Of a DNA stretch of 64,000 bases, positions 1-10,598 are shown piece by piece; the stretch's first letter is position 1; each line of letters begins with the position of its first letter. The DNA is from Flaccisagitta enflata (Eukaryota; Chaetognatha; Sagittoidea; Aphragmophora): assembly GCA_965153355.1 (NCBI GenBank), contig OZ231127.1, positions 32,798,001 to 32,862,000 of the forward strand, given 5' to 3'. A model generated the notes under the pieces. It was given only the letters and a program-made list of their open reading frames with translations, was not told the DNA's origin and searched no databases. Position numbers and translations under genes: made by a program.

Positions 1-183
1 AGAGAGACTAAGCGTCAGGACCACCTCATAGTCCACCGATGAACGAGGCCAAGAGATGTCCAATAGATGCATCCTCCTTAGACGTAAGATATAATCATAC
101 AAATTATTAAGATATATAGATATTAAGATATAATAATATGAAAATATAAAGATAAAGAGATAAAGAGAAAAACATAAACTGAT

Positions 184-300
184 TCATCTCTCCCCCCCCC
201 CCCACGCCTCTCCACCTGTCCCCCCCTCCCCGCACACCCGCCCCCCTCCCCACGCCTCCCCACCCCTCCCCCCCACACCTCCCCACACCCCCCGCCTCAT
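184..300. repeat. C-rich low-complexity tract
   Basis: Runs of C interrupted by CACG, CCT and TCCCC. Only low-complexity reading frames occur here; nothing suggests coding. Confidence 0.8.
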
Positions 301-655
301 CCTCACGAAGAGACATGAAGGGACTTGGAAAACATGGAGAGATATGGAGAGACATGAGGAAACATGAGGAGACATGAAGAGACATGAAGAGACATGAAAA
401 AACATAAGAGACATAAGAGACATAAGAGACTTAAGAGATATAAGAGATAAGAGACATAAGAGATATAAGAGATATAAGAGATATGAGATATAAGAGACAT
501 AAGAGACATAAAGGAGACATAAGTGACATAAGAGACATATAGGAGACATGAAGAGAAATGAAGAGAAAACCTGAGAAATCGCGTTTGGAAATTTTCGTGT
601 GACAGACGAACCTACTTAGGGACACACCCTCTTACAGAGATGCAAGGACGCATCT
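301..655 (-). mobile_element. Palindrome-headed element (AGATGCG family) with 9-bp minisatellite
   Basis: An array of about 9-bp units resembling GAGACATAA (roughly 310-560) is followed by a short unique stretch and CCCTCTTACAG, then an imperfect hairpin AGATGCAAGGACGCATCT at 638-655 and an A-run. The copy at 661-1,016 has the same order: minisatellite, the phrase AGAAATC..GAAATTTTC, hairpin, A-run. The hairpin-plus-A-run end matches the architecture of the AGTCGCG family described elsewhere in this window. It is oriented so that the hairpin end would be the left end on the minus strand. No protein is encoded. Confidence 0.6.
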
Positions 656-660
656 AAAAA

Positions 661-1016
661 CAGACAAGAGGAGACATGAAGACATGTAGGAGACAGAAGA
701 GACATAAGAGACATAAGAGAAATAAGAGACATATGAGACATAAGAGATCTAAGAGACATAAGCGACATAGGAGTTTTAAGAGACATAGGAGACATAAGAG
801 ACTTAAGAAACAAAAGAGACAAAAGAGACAGAGACAAAAGAGACATAAGAGACAATTGAGACATAAGAGATGTAAGAGACATGAAGAGATACAAGAGACA
901 CGAAGAGAAATGAAGAGAAAACCTTAGAAATCACATTTAGAAATTTTCACGTTCCTTATACATACATACATACATACATACTACAGACCCTCTTATAGAG
1001 ATGCGAGGACGCATCT
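661..1016 (-). mobile_element. Second AGATGCG-family element with 9-bp minisatellite
   Basis: Same structure as the upstream copy. A GAGACATAA-like array (about 665-915) is followed by a CATA microsatellite (959-982), CCTCTTATAG and the hairpin AGATGCGAGGACGCATCT (999-1,016), then an A-run. Two adjacent copies suggest tandem insertion or duplication. Confidence 0.6.
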
Positions 1017-1262
1017 AAAAATGTTAGTCAGCTAGGATAAAACCATTAGAGCTCGGCTATAGGGACTGAAACAAGAGATTCGCTTGAACATCACCATTCA
1101 CCTTAGTTTCATCTTACGGAATCAAGAAATCCGCTGGACTGTTAGTGATATTAGACCAAAGTAGTGGCGTTCGCGATATTGTGTTCCACGAAAACTTGAT
1201 TGGGCATAAAAAAGAAAGGCAATAATTCAAAAAATATTTCTAACTTAAATAACTGGACAAAT
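1017..1262. other. Unassigned unique sequence
   Basis: Sequence of ordinary complexity without an open frame, splice-bounded exon or repeat that I recognise. Confidence 0.5.
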
Positions 1263-1275
1263 CTGTGTTGAGATA

Positions 1276-1435
1276 ATGGCTGCCTGTGGGCGGCCTAGCT
1301 ACCACCTGTGGGCGACCTCACTGCCGCCTATGGGCAGCTTCACTGCCGCCTGTGGGTGGTCCCACTGCCGCCTGTGGGCGGTCCCACTGCCGCCTGTGGG
1401 CGGTCCCACTGCCACCTGTGGGTGCTCCCAATGCC
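1276..1435. repeat. 22-bp tandem repeat, CCGCCTGTGGGCGGTCCCACTG-like
   Basis: About six units containing CTGTGGGCGG and CCCACTGCCGCC. Each unit is partly self-complementary (CCGCC..GGCGG), so it can form hairpins. It abuts the 29-bp minisatellite that follows. All frames across it are open only because the unit lacks stops. Confidence 0.75.
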
Positions 1436-1790
1436 ACATCGGAGAATTCTGGGCTGTGTGACAAACATTGGAAAATTCTGGGCTGTGTAACAAACATTGG
1501 AGAAAACTAGGTGGTGTGACATAGATCGGAGTATTCTGGGCTGTGTGACATATATTAGAGAAAACTGGGTGGTGTGACATACATCAGAGAATTCTGGGCT
1601 GTGTGACATACATCGGAGAAAACTTGGTGGTGTGACATATATAAGAGAATTATGGGCTTTGTGACATACATTTGAAAAAAACTAAGTGGTGTGACATACA
1701 ACGGAAAATTCTGGGCTGTGTGACATATACAGTGGAGAAAAATAGGTGGTGTGACATACATCGGAAAATTATGGGCTGTGTGATAGGCTG
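1436..1790. repeat. 29-bp minisatellite (GTGTGACATACAT family), array 1
   Basis: Units of about 29 bp begin TGTGTGACATACATCGGAGA. They alternate between two subtypes, one ending AATTCTGGGC and one ending AAACTGGGTGG, giving a higher-order unit of about 58 bp. Divergent units are common. The same satellite forms larger arrays at 5,238-6,290 and 12,065-13,240. Confidence 0.85.
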
Positions 1791-2029
1791 GTTATTATGC
1801 CCTGTAGCTGTCAGATTCCTTAGCACTTGAAAGGAAATGTTATGCTAAGTGTATAAACAAGGTGTGTGCTTTCAAAAATGCCCTAAGACAACAGAATTGT
1901 TTACCGAATTGAAATCTTGCGACAGGACATCTTGGTCCCTTTTTTACTTTTTTGGTGTTTTTGAGCTTTTTGAGCCTACCGCTCCTTCACAAACGCTCTG
2001 GTGACCTTCTCCAGCACTGCCCCTGCCTA

Positions 2030-2934
2030 CAGTCAGCGGACAAAACATGATAGGTATATATATCATACTGTTGGTTTTGATCCAACATCCTGATAGTAAA
2101 CAAAATACTATCTAGGCGGAAAAAATCTTTCATCCTGTAACAAAAACGTATTCATTGGCGTAAAAATGAATACAAATCAATAACAAATCCATCAATTATT
2201 AGTGTGAGCTCCCTTTGACTGAATCAGAGCCAACATTTGTTTTGGAAGCGTTTTGTAGAGCAGTTCGAGTTACTAAGGAGTGAAGCCTTTGCAGATCTTT
2301 CTCGCAATTTTTTATTGCCTATTCTTTCGCTACATTTAGACTCGCAGTTTTCAAAAGAATTATTAAATCATAGAAAAATTGGTGACGTAAATGAAGCCCT
2401 CCAAATTTGCAAGCAGGCAACGCAAATCGCATCTGTCCAGCTCAAGGCGTTTAGAAGTAATCAAAAAAAGAGTGAAATAATATCATAAGAAGATTGTGGA
2501 GAAATGGCAAAAGTGAAACTGAAGTATTTCATTTAAAGTTGAATAGTTTTTGAATGCATAGAGCTAGACAGATGCGGTTTGCGTCAATCTCTTGCGAATT
2601 TGAAGAGCTTTATTTATCTCACCGATTTTTTGATGTTTGGTTGATTCTAACCTGAGATATGCACATAAACGTACCGAAAGATTTTTTCCGCCTAGATAGT
2701 ACTGTATGCAACAACCAGAGGTTAAGATAACACCCGGCTGTAATGTTACAAAATTGTAGCATTACAGCCAGCTGTAATTCTAACAACTCGTTGTTGCATA
2801 CAACATTTTGTCTGTTACAGCCGGCTGTAACTTGAGCAACTGATTGTCGCTTACAATATTTTGTTTTTGAGCAGTATGTTGGATCAAAGTCAATTGTATG
2901 ATATATATACCTATCGTCTTTTGTCCACTGACTG
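2030..2934. mobile_element. DNA transposon-like element with long terminal inverted repeats and 4-bp TSD
   Basis: The left end CAGTCAGCGGACAAAAC is matched in inverse at the right end (..TTTTGTCCACTGACTG). The inverted repeats continue through ATAGGTATATATATCATAC and GATCCAACAT, and resume further in with CTATCTAGGCGG and GAAAGATTTTTTCC. The flanks are CCTA on both sides. The related element at 21,708-22,236 has the same ends and CTTA on both sides, so the target duplication is 4 bp of form CYTA (or 3 bp YTA). The superfamily is not assigned; 4-bp duplications occur in several cut-and-paste groups. Confidence 0.8.
2237..2488 (+). CDS. Unrecognised 83-codon open frame inside a transposon
   Basis: This frame ends at TAA 2,486-2,488 and has unbiased amino-acid composition, unlike the repeat-derived frames nearby: FWKRFVEQFELL.. 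near the start and VNEALQICKQATQIASVQLK near the end, suggesting an all-helical segment. The first codon is TTG. An in-frame stop lies just upstream with a weak acceptor (AATCAG) after it, so it may be a terminal exon rather than a complete protein. It lies between the arms of the element at 2,030-2,934, so it is either the tail of that element's transposase or a captured host fragment. I do not recognise the family. Confidence 0.3.
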   Translation: MFWKRFVEQFELLRSEAFADLSRNFLLPILSLHLDSQFSKELLNHRKIGDVNEALQICKQATQIASVQLKAFRSNQKKSEIIS

Positions 2935-3051
2935 CCTACCCGCACGTGAGTGGGGTAGCCGTGTATCCGTCCTTGTTTTAAGTAGAATATCTGTGCCAAA
3001 TTTCATCCAAATTGGTCAAGCAGTTGCTGAGGATATTGAATTTCTTTAAAA

Positions 3052-3261
3052 CAAGGCCAGATAGACAGCTTCCCTAGTTGTGTGCGGGTGGGCAGGAGCA
3101 GTGCTGGAGAAGGTCACTAAGGCATCAGGGCAGGAGCACAATGCTCAAAAAGCTTAAAAACGCCAAAAAAAGTAATAAGGGGACCGACCAACAGACCAAT
3201 CGACTGACCAACCAACCAACCGACCAACATAGCGGGATGTAGAGTGGCGTAGCACGCAACT
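3052..3261 (-). mobile_element. AGTCGCG-family element, type A
   Basis: Reads CAAGGCC at its left edge, then GTGTGCGGGTGGGCAGGAGC, a (CCGACCAACC)-type tetranucleotide core, AGCGGGATGTAGAGT and the terminal palindrome degraded to GGCGTAGCACGCAACT, followed by A-rich sequence. This is the reverse orientation of the consensus. About 210 bp, full length. Confidence 0.75.
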
Positions 3262-3330
3262 AAGAAAATGACAAAAGAATAAAGCTAAGTTATAGTTGCG
3301 GCATATAGAGTCGCGCGTCCACTTGTGACA

Positions 3331-3461
3331 ATGCCAGATAGACGGCAATCCAGTCGCCGATGATTGGCCAGGAGCACACATGCGAAAACCCCTCACAAAA
3401 AAAAATTAAAGATGGAGAGATGGACCAACATGGCAAGTTGTAGAGTCGCGTTCTCGCCACT
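3331..3461 (-). mobile_element. AGTCGCG-family element, type A, partial
   Basis: CCAGATAGACGGCAATCCAG, GGCCAGGAGC, then GGACCAACATGG and GTTGTAGAGTCGCG with a degenerate terminal palindrome and TAAAAAG. Adjacent to the copy at 3,052. Confidence 0.6.
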
Positions 3462-3508
3462 AAAAAGCAAAACAGAAAAATCTTCATCAAGACATCTACA
3501 AGATGAGC

Positions 3509-3574
3509 ACGCACACGCACACACACACACGCACGCATGCACACGCATGCACGCACACGCACGCACGCACACAC
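3509..3574. repeat. (CA)n/(GCAC)n microsatellite
   Basis: Interrupted CACACACGCACGCATGCAC tract. Histidine/threonine-rich and cysteine/valine-rich open frames across it are artefacts. Confidence 0.9.
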
Positions 3575-3614
3575 AGTATGATAAAGCACATTGCCAAAGT
3601 TATTTGAAAGCAAA

Positions 3615-3740
3615 CAAGGCCGGATACACGGCTACCCCAAGCGCGTGTGGGTTGGCAGGGGCAATTAAAGAGAAACTCATTTAGGTATCTAGTCAGGAGC
3701 AGTGAGCCCAAGAAATTCAAAAACCGCAAAAAAGTAGAAA
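3615..3740 (-). mobile_element. AGTCGCG-family element, type A, right part only
   Basis: CAAGGCCGGATACACGGCTA followed by CCCCAAGCGCGTGTGGG and GGCAGGGGC. The remainder degrades before the tetranucleotide core and palindrome. Confidence 0.6.
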
Positions 3741-3799
3741 GTCACAAAAGCATCATATGACCAGCGGTGCCACATGCTCTAGTTTGTAAAGGTATGAGA

Positions 3800-4062
3800 T
3801 GGTGTGAGGGACAACGGCTTGAGCCTTGAGGCTTGGATTAGTGCCTAGAGGCAGGGATTAGTTCCTAGAGGCTGGGATTTGAGCATCGAAGCTGGGATGT
3901 GAGCATCAAGGCTGAAATTTGAGCCTGAAAGCTAGGATTTGAGCCTTGAGGTTAAGATTTGAGCCTCAAAGCTGGGATCTGAGAAGGGGTGAACGGAGGA
4001 GGAGTAATTTCCGTTTTGTGTGAAAGCATTGGTCATCAGCCCTCTTGGGTCACTGCCTAAAA
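3800..4062. mobile_element. Fold-back element remnant with 20-bp minisatellite (GCATAGGTCATCGG type)
   Basis: About ten units of GAGCCTTGAGGCTGGGATTT, followed by GGAGGAGGAGTAATTTCC and GCATTGGTCATCAGCCCTCT then GGGTCACTGCC. The last block is a decayed right stem of the fold-back family seen intact at 31,807-32,381 and 38,637-38,992. Confidence 0.6.
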
Positions 4063-4067
4063 GGAAA

Positions 4068-4126
4068 CTGACCAACCAACCAACCAAGATAGCGGGTCGT
4101 AGAGTCATGTCGCATGCGCCTAAAAA
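4068..4126 (-). mobile_element. AGTCGCG-family element, terminal fragment
   Basis: (CCAA)n, AGATAGCGGGTCGTAGAGTC and a decayed palindrome ATGTCGCATGCGCCT followed by AAAAA. Confidence 0.5.
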
Positions 4127-4188
4127 TTGGAACAAAAAAAAGAGAAGGGTCAAGATTCGTTCATTCTTGTAACAAAAGATACTTTTTT

Positions 4189-4348
4189 AGTTGCGGACAC
4201 GCAACTCTATGAGAGGCTTTGTCGGTCTGTTGGTCCGTCGGTCTGTCGGTCCGTCGGTCCGTCCGTCAGCACAAGTTGAAAAGTGGGAAAACGCGCATAT
4301 CTGCCCCTGCCCACCCGTCCCCAACTGGTGGCCGTGTATCCGGCCTTG
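4189..4348 (+). mobile_element. AGTCGCG-family element, type A
   Basis: Starts after a T-run with AGTTGCGGACACGCAACT, an imperfect palindrome. Then GAGGCTTTGTCGG, a GTCC/GGTC core, CTGCCCCTGCCCACCCG, GTGGCCGTGTATCCGGCCTTG and TT. Confidence 0.8.
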
Positions 4349-4761
4349 TTCAAGTTCCATACGGATATCAACTGAGCTTTAACTTTTTAGTTGTGATAAG
4401 GCTTCATCGTCCCTGTCCATATGCTTGATAGTCTATTTTGTAACTAGCTCAGACTTCGACAACTAAAAACTGTTGAAGTCTTTGTGCGCGTACCATCTAA
4501 GGTTTGGGGGTTATCAGTTGTCAGGAAATTGGCGCCCCCCTCTCATATTCCAAAGAAAACATAAAGGGAGGATGAAGTCCTCTAGTGTTCCCCAGCCGCT
4601 TCATTGACCCTACGTGACGGCCTTTGCCAGGCAACAATTCAAAGCCGACAGCATCATCCAAGATAGGAAACAAAGATTTCTCAATTTAAAGACAACCGTA
4701 TTATTCCTGAACTCGAATTTTTATTTTTTCAGTTTACTGTTTAATATTGTCAATAGAGTGT

Positions 4762-4762
<1 letters not shown>
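4349..4762. other. Unassigned sequence
   Basis: Ordinary-complexity sequence without a supportable exon or repeat. 4,440-4,700 has the highest complexity but no open frame bounded by good splice sites. Confidence 0.4.

Positions 4763-4848
<86 letters not shown>
4763..4848. repeat. (GT)n microsatellite
   Basis: Near-perfect GT repeat of about 85 bp ending in a T-run. Sequence from 4,849 to 5,237 shows nothing I can assign. Confidence 0.97.
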
Positions 4849-4850
<2 letters not shown>

Positions 4851-5237
4851 TCATGGTTCTGAATCAAAAACACTTTTACCTGGAAGCAAGCATCAACTTT
4901 GGAAAAGTGCTGCTCCTAAACAAATTAAGCTGTGTCAACCAGATTGGTTTCATTTCAAAGAGTAGTTTAAATCTTTTAAAATGCGACCAATCTGGGGTTT
5001 GTGGCTTTATTCGTTCAGGAGCAGTCTTCCTCCAAAGTTGATGGTTATTCTCTGGTTCATTTTGGTGATGGTAAAATATGATAAAAGCAACAGTGACAAA
5101 ATTTCCATTTCGGCAAACCTTTGATCACCAGTGGGTCATTTTTGAAAATTCCTACTGTATTTTTTCACAAATAGTAACATTTCCTTGAAAGTGCTAATGA
5201 GTTTGACAACCAGGTAAGGCGTAACAACCAAACTACT

Positions 5238-6290
5238 GTGTGACATACATCGGAGAAATCAGGGTGGTGTGACATACATCAGAGAATTCTTGGCTGTGTG
5301 ACATACATTGGAGAAAACTGGGTGGTGTGACATACATAGGAAAATTCTGAACTGTGTGACGTACACTGGAGACTTTGGGGCTGTGTGACATACATTTGAG
5401 AAAACTGGGTGGTGTGATATACACTGGCGAATTCTGGGCTGTGTGACATACATTGGAGAAAACTGGGTGGTGTGACATATATTGGAGAATTCTGGGCTGT
5501 GTGACATACATCGGTGAAAACTGGGAGGTGTGACATACATCGGAGAATTCTGGGCTGTGTGACATACATTGGTAGAAACTGGGTGGTGTGACATACATCA
5601 AAATATTCTGGGCGGTGTAACATACATTGGAGAAAACTGGGTGATGTGAAATACATTGGAGAATTTTAGGCTGTGAGACATACATCAATGAAAACTTGGT
5701 GGTGTGACATTCATCAGAGAACTCTGGGCTGTGTGACATACATTGGAGAAAACTGGGTGGTGTGATATTTATTGGAGAATTCTGGGCTGTGTGACATACA
5801 TTGGAGAAAATTGGGTGGTGTGACATACATCAGAGAATTCTGGGCTGTGTGACATACATCGGGGAAAACTGGGTGGTGTGACATATATTGGAGAATTCTG
5901 GGCTGTGTGACATACATTGGAGAAAACTGGGTGGTGTGACATATATTGGAGAATTCTGGGCTGTGTGACATACATCGGAGAATTCTGGACTGTGTGACAT
6001 ACATCGGAGAATTCTGGGCTGTGTGACATACATTGGTAGAAACTGGGTGGTGTGACATACATCAAAATATTCTGGGCGGTGTGACATACATTGGAGAAAA
6101 CTGGGTGATGTGAAATACATTGGAGAATTTTAGGCTGTGAGACATACATCAATGAAAACTTGGTGGTGTGACATTCATCAGAGAACTCTGGGCTGTGTGA
6201 CATACATTGGAGAAAACTGGGTGGTGTGATATTTATTGGAGAATTCTGGGCTGTGTGACATACATTGGAGAAAATTGGGTGGTGTGACAT
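5238..6290. repeat. 29-bp minisatellite (GTGTGACATACAT family), array 2
   Basis: About 36 units alternating in two 29-bp subtypes. Blocks of several hundred bp are repeated nearly exactly: 5,560-5,790 resembles 6,030-6,265, showing recent multi-unit duplication. The array breaks after GTGTGACAT (6,282-6,290) where a Mutator-type element starts, and resumes in the correct phase at 12,065. Confidence 0.9.
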
Positions 6291-6762
6291 TTGCGTGCTT
6301 CACATAGAAAAGTGGCTTATTTCTTTTCATCTCTTGACATAATGGGAGTGGGCATATTTTAGGAAACTTACCATGTGACATACATCAGAAAATTGTTCAT
6401 CTTCAGTTTTAGAAAATTGTTTTTGAGAGCCTACTTTGTATATTGCAGTGGGATAAAAAAGTATACTGATCAATTCTGAATTGGCTTTTATAAACTTCTG
6501 CTCTTTAGAGAATTGTTAACCTGCTTTTTCACAAGCTCTTAAGTAACTTATGCTCTGATAATTTGAATTATTTCAACAAAAATCCTGGTTTTCAAAAACT
6601 AACAATTGTTCCTTTTGTAACGAGACTACACAGGATTTTGTTGAATTCTGGGAAATCTGAGTAAACTTTAAGGCCAAAACAAAAACGGAAGATGAAGGAA
6701 TTTTGAAAAAAGGAAAACGGTCATCTTCATGATTTTTTTCACTCCATATTGGGTTAGCGGGA

Positions 6763-7254
6763 CACCCTTATTTTTTTCTGAGAAAAAACGACATTAGAAT
6801 AGCCTATGCTATTTTTCTACCAGGCGCCGTTTCAATGTGAATTAAAATCCCAATCCTGGTCGCTTCGACCAATTTTTAAAGTGATTTTTAAAGCTTCGCG
6901 CTTTTTGAGAAGCGATTCATCATGAATTGTCTGTCTTACTTGGCTATCCCAATGCCATTATTAAAGTGTGTGTCGGCGTATAGGGCAATGACAATGTGCA
7001 TGATTGACTGGGGCTGGCGAGTAAATTAAACGTAAGGAGCAATTGAGTACCTATGTCACTGAGAATGAAAAAAAGATCTTGCATCTGCGAAAAAACACTT
7101 TTCAACCCTACAATTTGGATAACCGAAATTCATTCTTTCTTTGAGTAGTTCTTATCAGAAAACAAGTGACGTATCTATTTCATACAATACGGTACATAAG
7201 TAACCCCTGCTTATCCGCAAGCTACTGGCACTCTGGCAGTACTGCTTATCATCC
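6763..7254. other. Interior of the long Mutator-type element, unassigned
   Basis: Ordinary-complexity sequence; no open frame longer than a few dozen codons with credible composition. If this element once encoded a transposase, no trace is visible here. Confidence 0.4.
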
Positions 7255-7427
7255 AAGTATCCGGCCTTGTCTTTAGTTGCTTGAACGCAACTATAACCTG
7301 CTATATCCGTCAGTCGTTTGGTTAGTCTGGCGGTTTGTCTCACTCTGCCTTTTTGCCGCATATGGGCGGTTTTTGCATTACCGGGTCATCCACCTGAGTT
7401 GTCGGATTATGTTAAGCTTTTACTAAA

Positions 7428-7567
7428 CAAGGCCGGATACACGGCAATCCAGTCGCGGACGATTGGGCAGGAGCAGTAATGCGAAAATTGCTCAGAATTC
7501 AAAAATGTGACCGACCGACAGACGGACGGACCGACAGACCAAGGTGTAGAGTCGCGTGTCCGCGACT
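7428..7567 (-). mobile_element. AGTCGCG-family element, type A (140 bp), with empty site
   Basis: Runs from CAAGGCCGGATACACGG to GTCGCGTGTCCGCGACT, then AAAAA. The opposite arm of the host fold-back reads TTTTACTCAAAAATGG across the site, so the insertion lies within a short A-run and adds only A residues. Confidence 0.85.
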
Positions 7568-7588
7568 AAAAATGGTAGCAGTCATGTA

Positions 7589-7764
7589 CAGTGGGACCCC
7601 GCAATAACGGACCCACTTTTAAAGGTTACCCATCAATAAAGGTCAACATTTTAAGGTCCCAAATGATAGTCTTTAATGTGATTTCACCTCCCTTTAAAGG
7701 TGAACCTGAGATAAAGGTGAAAAATCTTCAGTCCCAATGGGACCGATGAGGCGGGGTCCTACTG
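7589..7764. mobile_element. MITE, Tc1/mariner-pogo type, 176 bp, TA TSD
   Basis: Terminal inverted repeats CAGTGGGACCCCGC and GCGGGGTCCTACTG, with TA on both sides. The opposite fold-back arm reads CATGTATTTGAAATTGAT without it, which proves the insertion. Internally it has AAAGGT-rich repeats. No ORF. Ends of the CAGTGGGACCCC type are usual for pogo/Tigger-like MITEs. Confidence 0.9.
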
Positions 7765-8349
7765 TATTTGAAATTGATGTAGAGTTGAAAAATGTACTTT
7801 GACGTTTTTTGTATCAAAATTTCATCCATTTTGGTCAAGTAGTTTGTCTATTGCATAGATTTTAAGTAAAAGCTGATGTTTTCCCCATGCACAAATTTTT
7901 CATGAAAATCAAGAATCTTGCTTGCCTTGATTTTCAATATTTTTTTCACAAAATCACTCCAAAGAGACCAGATTAGTCTTGAATTAAGGATAAATTGAAA
8001 AAAAGATATTTGATTTGTTTGAATCGTCCATTATTCAAGGCTTATCCGGAATAATGGCTCAGATTACTCAAAAAAGAAATGCAATGTTATCATGAAAAAC
8101 TTTGGATTTTGCTGGAAAATCTGCTCAGTGGGAAAACATGAAGTTTTACTTCAAACCCTTGTAAAACACAAACTACTTGACCAAAATGGATGAAATTTTG
8201 ATACAAAAAACGTCAAAGTATACTCTTTAAGACTAGATCAATTTCAAATACATGAATACTACCATTTTTGAGTAAAAGCTTAACATAATCCGACAACTCA
8301 GGTGGATGACCCAGTATTGTCCCTGCCTAAATGCTTGGTTAGCATTTTT

Positions 8350-8400
8350 AGATGCGTCTTCGCATCTCTATAAGTCTGTCACTCCTCCTCGAAAATCGTC
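8350..8400 (+). mobile_element. AGATGCG-family palindrome, left-end fragment
   Basis: A T-run then AGATGCGTCTTCGCATCT and CTATAAGTCTGTC. Only the head of the element remains. A type A right end (CCCCTGCCCACCCACATGCG..TGACCTTG) follows at 8,540-8,597. Confidence 0.6.
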
Positions 8401-8712
8401 CAAGATTCGATAGAATGTTTCGAGATCCTCTTTTGATACTGCTTATGTCTTTTTTTTTTCTCATACAAGTCTAGTGGAGCGCCAAAGTAAACACACGCGA
8501 GAACGCAGACAGGGCCCATTATTGTCTGATTGGGCCTGTTTATCACTGCCCCTGCCCACCCACATGCGACTTGGGTAGCCTGTATCTGACCTTGCGCTCA
8601 ATTCTAAACAATTCTCAAGAAAAATTCGATATGCAACATATCTGAATATTACCCGCTATCAAATTTTCATCGACCTGAATGTGAAGGACCAAAGCAATGA
8701 TTTAAAATAAAA

Positions 8713-9486
8713 CAAGGCCAACACCTCTCGCGTGCGAGACTTGGGTGCTTCACATAGCAAAAGTTGTTTATTTCTTTTCATCCTTTTTACCTAATATGAA
8801 GTGGCCAGTTTAAGGACCCTCACCATTTTTCTTTTATTAAAAATTGTTCATCTTCCGTTTTTTAGAAAATTGTTTTTGAGAGCCTAATTTGTATATTGCA
8901 GTGGAATAAAAAAGTATGCTGATCTTCTTTGAATTAGCTTTTAAAAATTTCTGCTCTTTAAAGAATCGTTAATCTGCTTTTTCACAATCTCTTACGTAAC
9001 TAATGCTCTGATATTTAGATTTATTTTTTTAAAAATCATGATTTTCTAAAGCTAACAATTGTTCCTTTTGTAACAAGACTACACAGGATTTTGCTGAATT
9101 CTGGGAAATCTGAATAAACTTTAAGGTCAAAACAAAAATGGAAGATGAAGGAATTTTGAGAAAAGAAAAATGGTCATCATCATGATTTTTTTCACTCCAT
9201 ATTGGGTTAGCGGGACGAGAAGAAAATCAAATTTTTTGCTATGCGAAGCACGCAAGTGCGAGACTCACAGAATTACTTAATTACATAACCGCATAACTGA
9301 AATGACTCAAATGACTTATATTGACCTAAAATAACTTAAAATGATATTATTTGACTCTAAATGTCCTGATTGACTTAAAATGACACAGTATTGTAGGAAT
9401 AAAACTAATAAAAAAGTTAAATGTGACAATCCGACCAAAAAAAAACGACCAACGGACGGACGGTGTAGAGTCGCGAAGCATGCGAC
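8713..9486 (-). mobile_element. AGTCGCG-family element, type B, split by a Mutator-type MITE
   Basis: CAAGGCCAACACCTCTCGCG opens the element (reverse orientation). After the interruption come AATGACTTAAAATGACTT-type 10-bp repeats, TGTGACAATCCGACC, a GGAC core, GGTGTAGAGTCGCG and a palindrome remnant before an A-run. The nested element at 8,741-9,255 separates GTGCGAGAC from its duplicate. Confidence 0.8.
8741..9255 (+). mobile_element. Mutator-type MITE, 515 bp, 9-bp TSD
   Basis: Terminal inverted repeats TTGGGTGCTTCACATAGC and GCTATGCGAAGCACGCAA are flanked by GTGCGAGAC on both sides (8,732-8,740 and 9,256-9,264). The body is the same as the copy at 10,599-11,113 and as the left 470 bp of 6,291-12,064. 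No transposase. Confidence 0.92.
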
Positions 9487-10308
9487 AAAAAATTATCTTC
9501 GGAAGAAATTTATTACGATGGGAAAAAAATACCAGTTGCGGACCAGCTATACTTCATTGAATTATGATCTATCTGACGCTGTTGAGACAGGCCAACTGAT
9601 CAGTTTAACATGTTTGCTACTAAATCATGTTTATTGTGAGGATCTTTAAAAAAGTAAGGCCTCATAGATTGCATTTATTCGGAAAATAGAATAATCTGTC
9701 CTTTTTATGTTCATTTCAAACAGTTGTAGAATTTCTTTGTTACAAACAACTTCTTAGAAATAAAGCAACGTCTGGAAAAATAAAACAACAATATCAAGTT
9801 GCAAAAAAAGTGTGAAGAAATCATTATGACTCTTGATGAATTCAAAATTTAGTCACATCTTTTGAAAGTTAATATTTTATTGTAACATGTTGCACTTAAT
9901 TCATCTTCTTCCTCCTCTTCTTCCGTGTAAGCTTCCTCCTCCTCAACTGTTTCTCCCCCTCTCATTTTTTTGCTGAAATTTTCAAGTGTGAGATAAGTAG
10001 CCGGCGAAGGGACATGGAGAAATTTGGATGACTTTTTGCAAAAAACCATGAGGCATCCTTCAGCAGAACACTCCAGGAATCACGGGAAATGTCCATGCGC
10101 TGGGGTGGGAATGAATAGCATATTTGAGAGAAATTATTAAGAAGCTCAGCTCAATTTAGAGTTAGTGTACGCTACTCAGCTCAATACCCCCCTCTGTCCT
10201 TCAGTTGGTTTGTAAGTCACACTTTTTTGGTGTTTTTGCGTTCTTTTGCCTCACTGCTTTTGCCTAAATGCCCTGACTTCACTTAACTGGGGTAGAAGTG
10301 TAACCGGT

Positions 10309-10312
<4 letters not shown>
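9487..10312. other. Unassigned sequence with an acidic minus-strand frame
   Basis: A minus-strand frame at 9,849-10,049 encodes a run of Glu (..EEEEEEDE..) over a TCTTCC-rich patch; this is probably compositional. No other supportable feature. Confidence 0.35.

Positions 10313-10400
<88 letters not shown>
10313..10400. repeat. (GT)n microsatellite
   Basis: Uninterrupted GT repeat of about 85 bp. Confidence 0.97.
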
Positions 10401-10403
<3 letters not shown>

Positions 10404-10598
10404 ACCTGAAGAAAATTGAAAAAAATATGGACGTTTATACTAAGAAATACATAGAATACATCAACGGTTGAAGCACGGAAGGATAGATGGACAAATAGAA
10501 GTACAGAGAGGGGTGATGGATGGCCAATTGGCATACCAACAGACTAGACATTTTTCAAACAGTATAGAATGCTCTTGCTATATACATATATATCACAA

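Larger units (their letters stand above)
1937..2980 (+). mobile_element. AGTCGCG-family element, type A, truncated and split
   Basis: The right half of a type A element: TTTACTTTTTTGGTGTTTTTG, a ..CTGGTGACC.. phrase, CCCCTGCC, then after the interruption TACCCGCACG, GTAGCCGTGTATCCG and CCTTG. The left palindrome is missing. It is interrupted at CCTA (2,026-2,029 and 2,935-2,938) by the inverted-repeat element 2,030-2,934. Removing that element restores CCCTGCCTACCCGCAC as in intact copies. Confidence 0.7.
7381..8314. mobile_element. Fold-back element with TA target duplication
   Basis: The left arm CCGGGTCATCCACCTGAG is matched in inverse by CTCAGGTGGATGACCCAG, with TA on both sides. The arms are long: TTTTGTATCAAAATTTCATCC and the AGTAGTTTG phrase recur inverted near 8,190. 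The left arm carries two insertions (7,428-7,567 and 7,589-7,764) whose empty sites are readable in the right arm. TA duplication and CAG-like termini suggest the Tc1/mariner-type superfamily; there is no coding capacity. Confidence 0.8.
7275..8340 (+). mobile_element. AGTCGCG-family element, type A, split by a fold-back insertion
   Basis: Starts AGTTGCTTGAACGCAACT after CTTT, continues with a GTCAGTCG-type core to TTTTTGCATTA (7,380), and resumes after the insertion as TTGTCCCTGCCTAAATGC (from 8,317), as in uninterrupted copies (..TGCATTACTGCTCCTGCCC). The true right end is lost near 8,340. A further type A right end (..GTATCCGGCCTTG) lies directly upstream at 7,255-7,269. Confidence 0.6.

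Noticed and set aside
5233-6290. Long Met/Ser/His/Pro-rich minus-strand frames that look like a repetitive secreted protein
   Set aside because: They are the 29-bp minisatellite translated; open in several frames at once, with no start, splice or conservation signal, and the same frames appear in every array.
5238-6290. Regular repeats that could be taken for a CRISPR array
   Set aside because: Units are contiguous variants of a 29-bp satellite with no unique spacers and no cas genes; the genome is eukaryotic.
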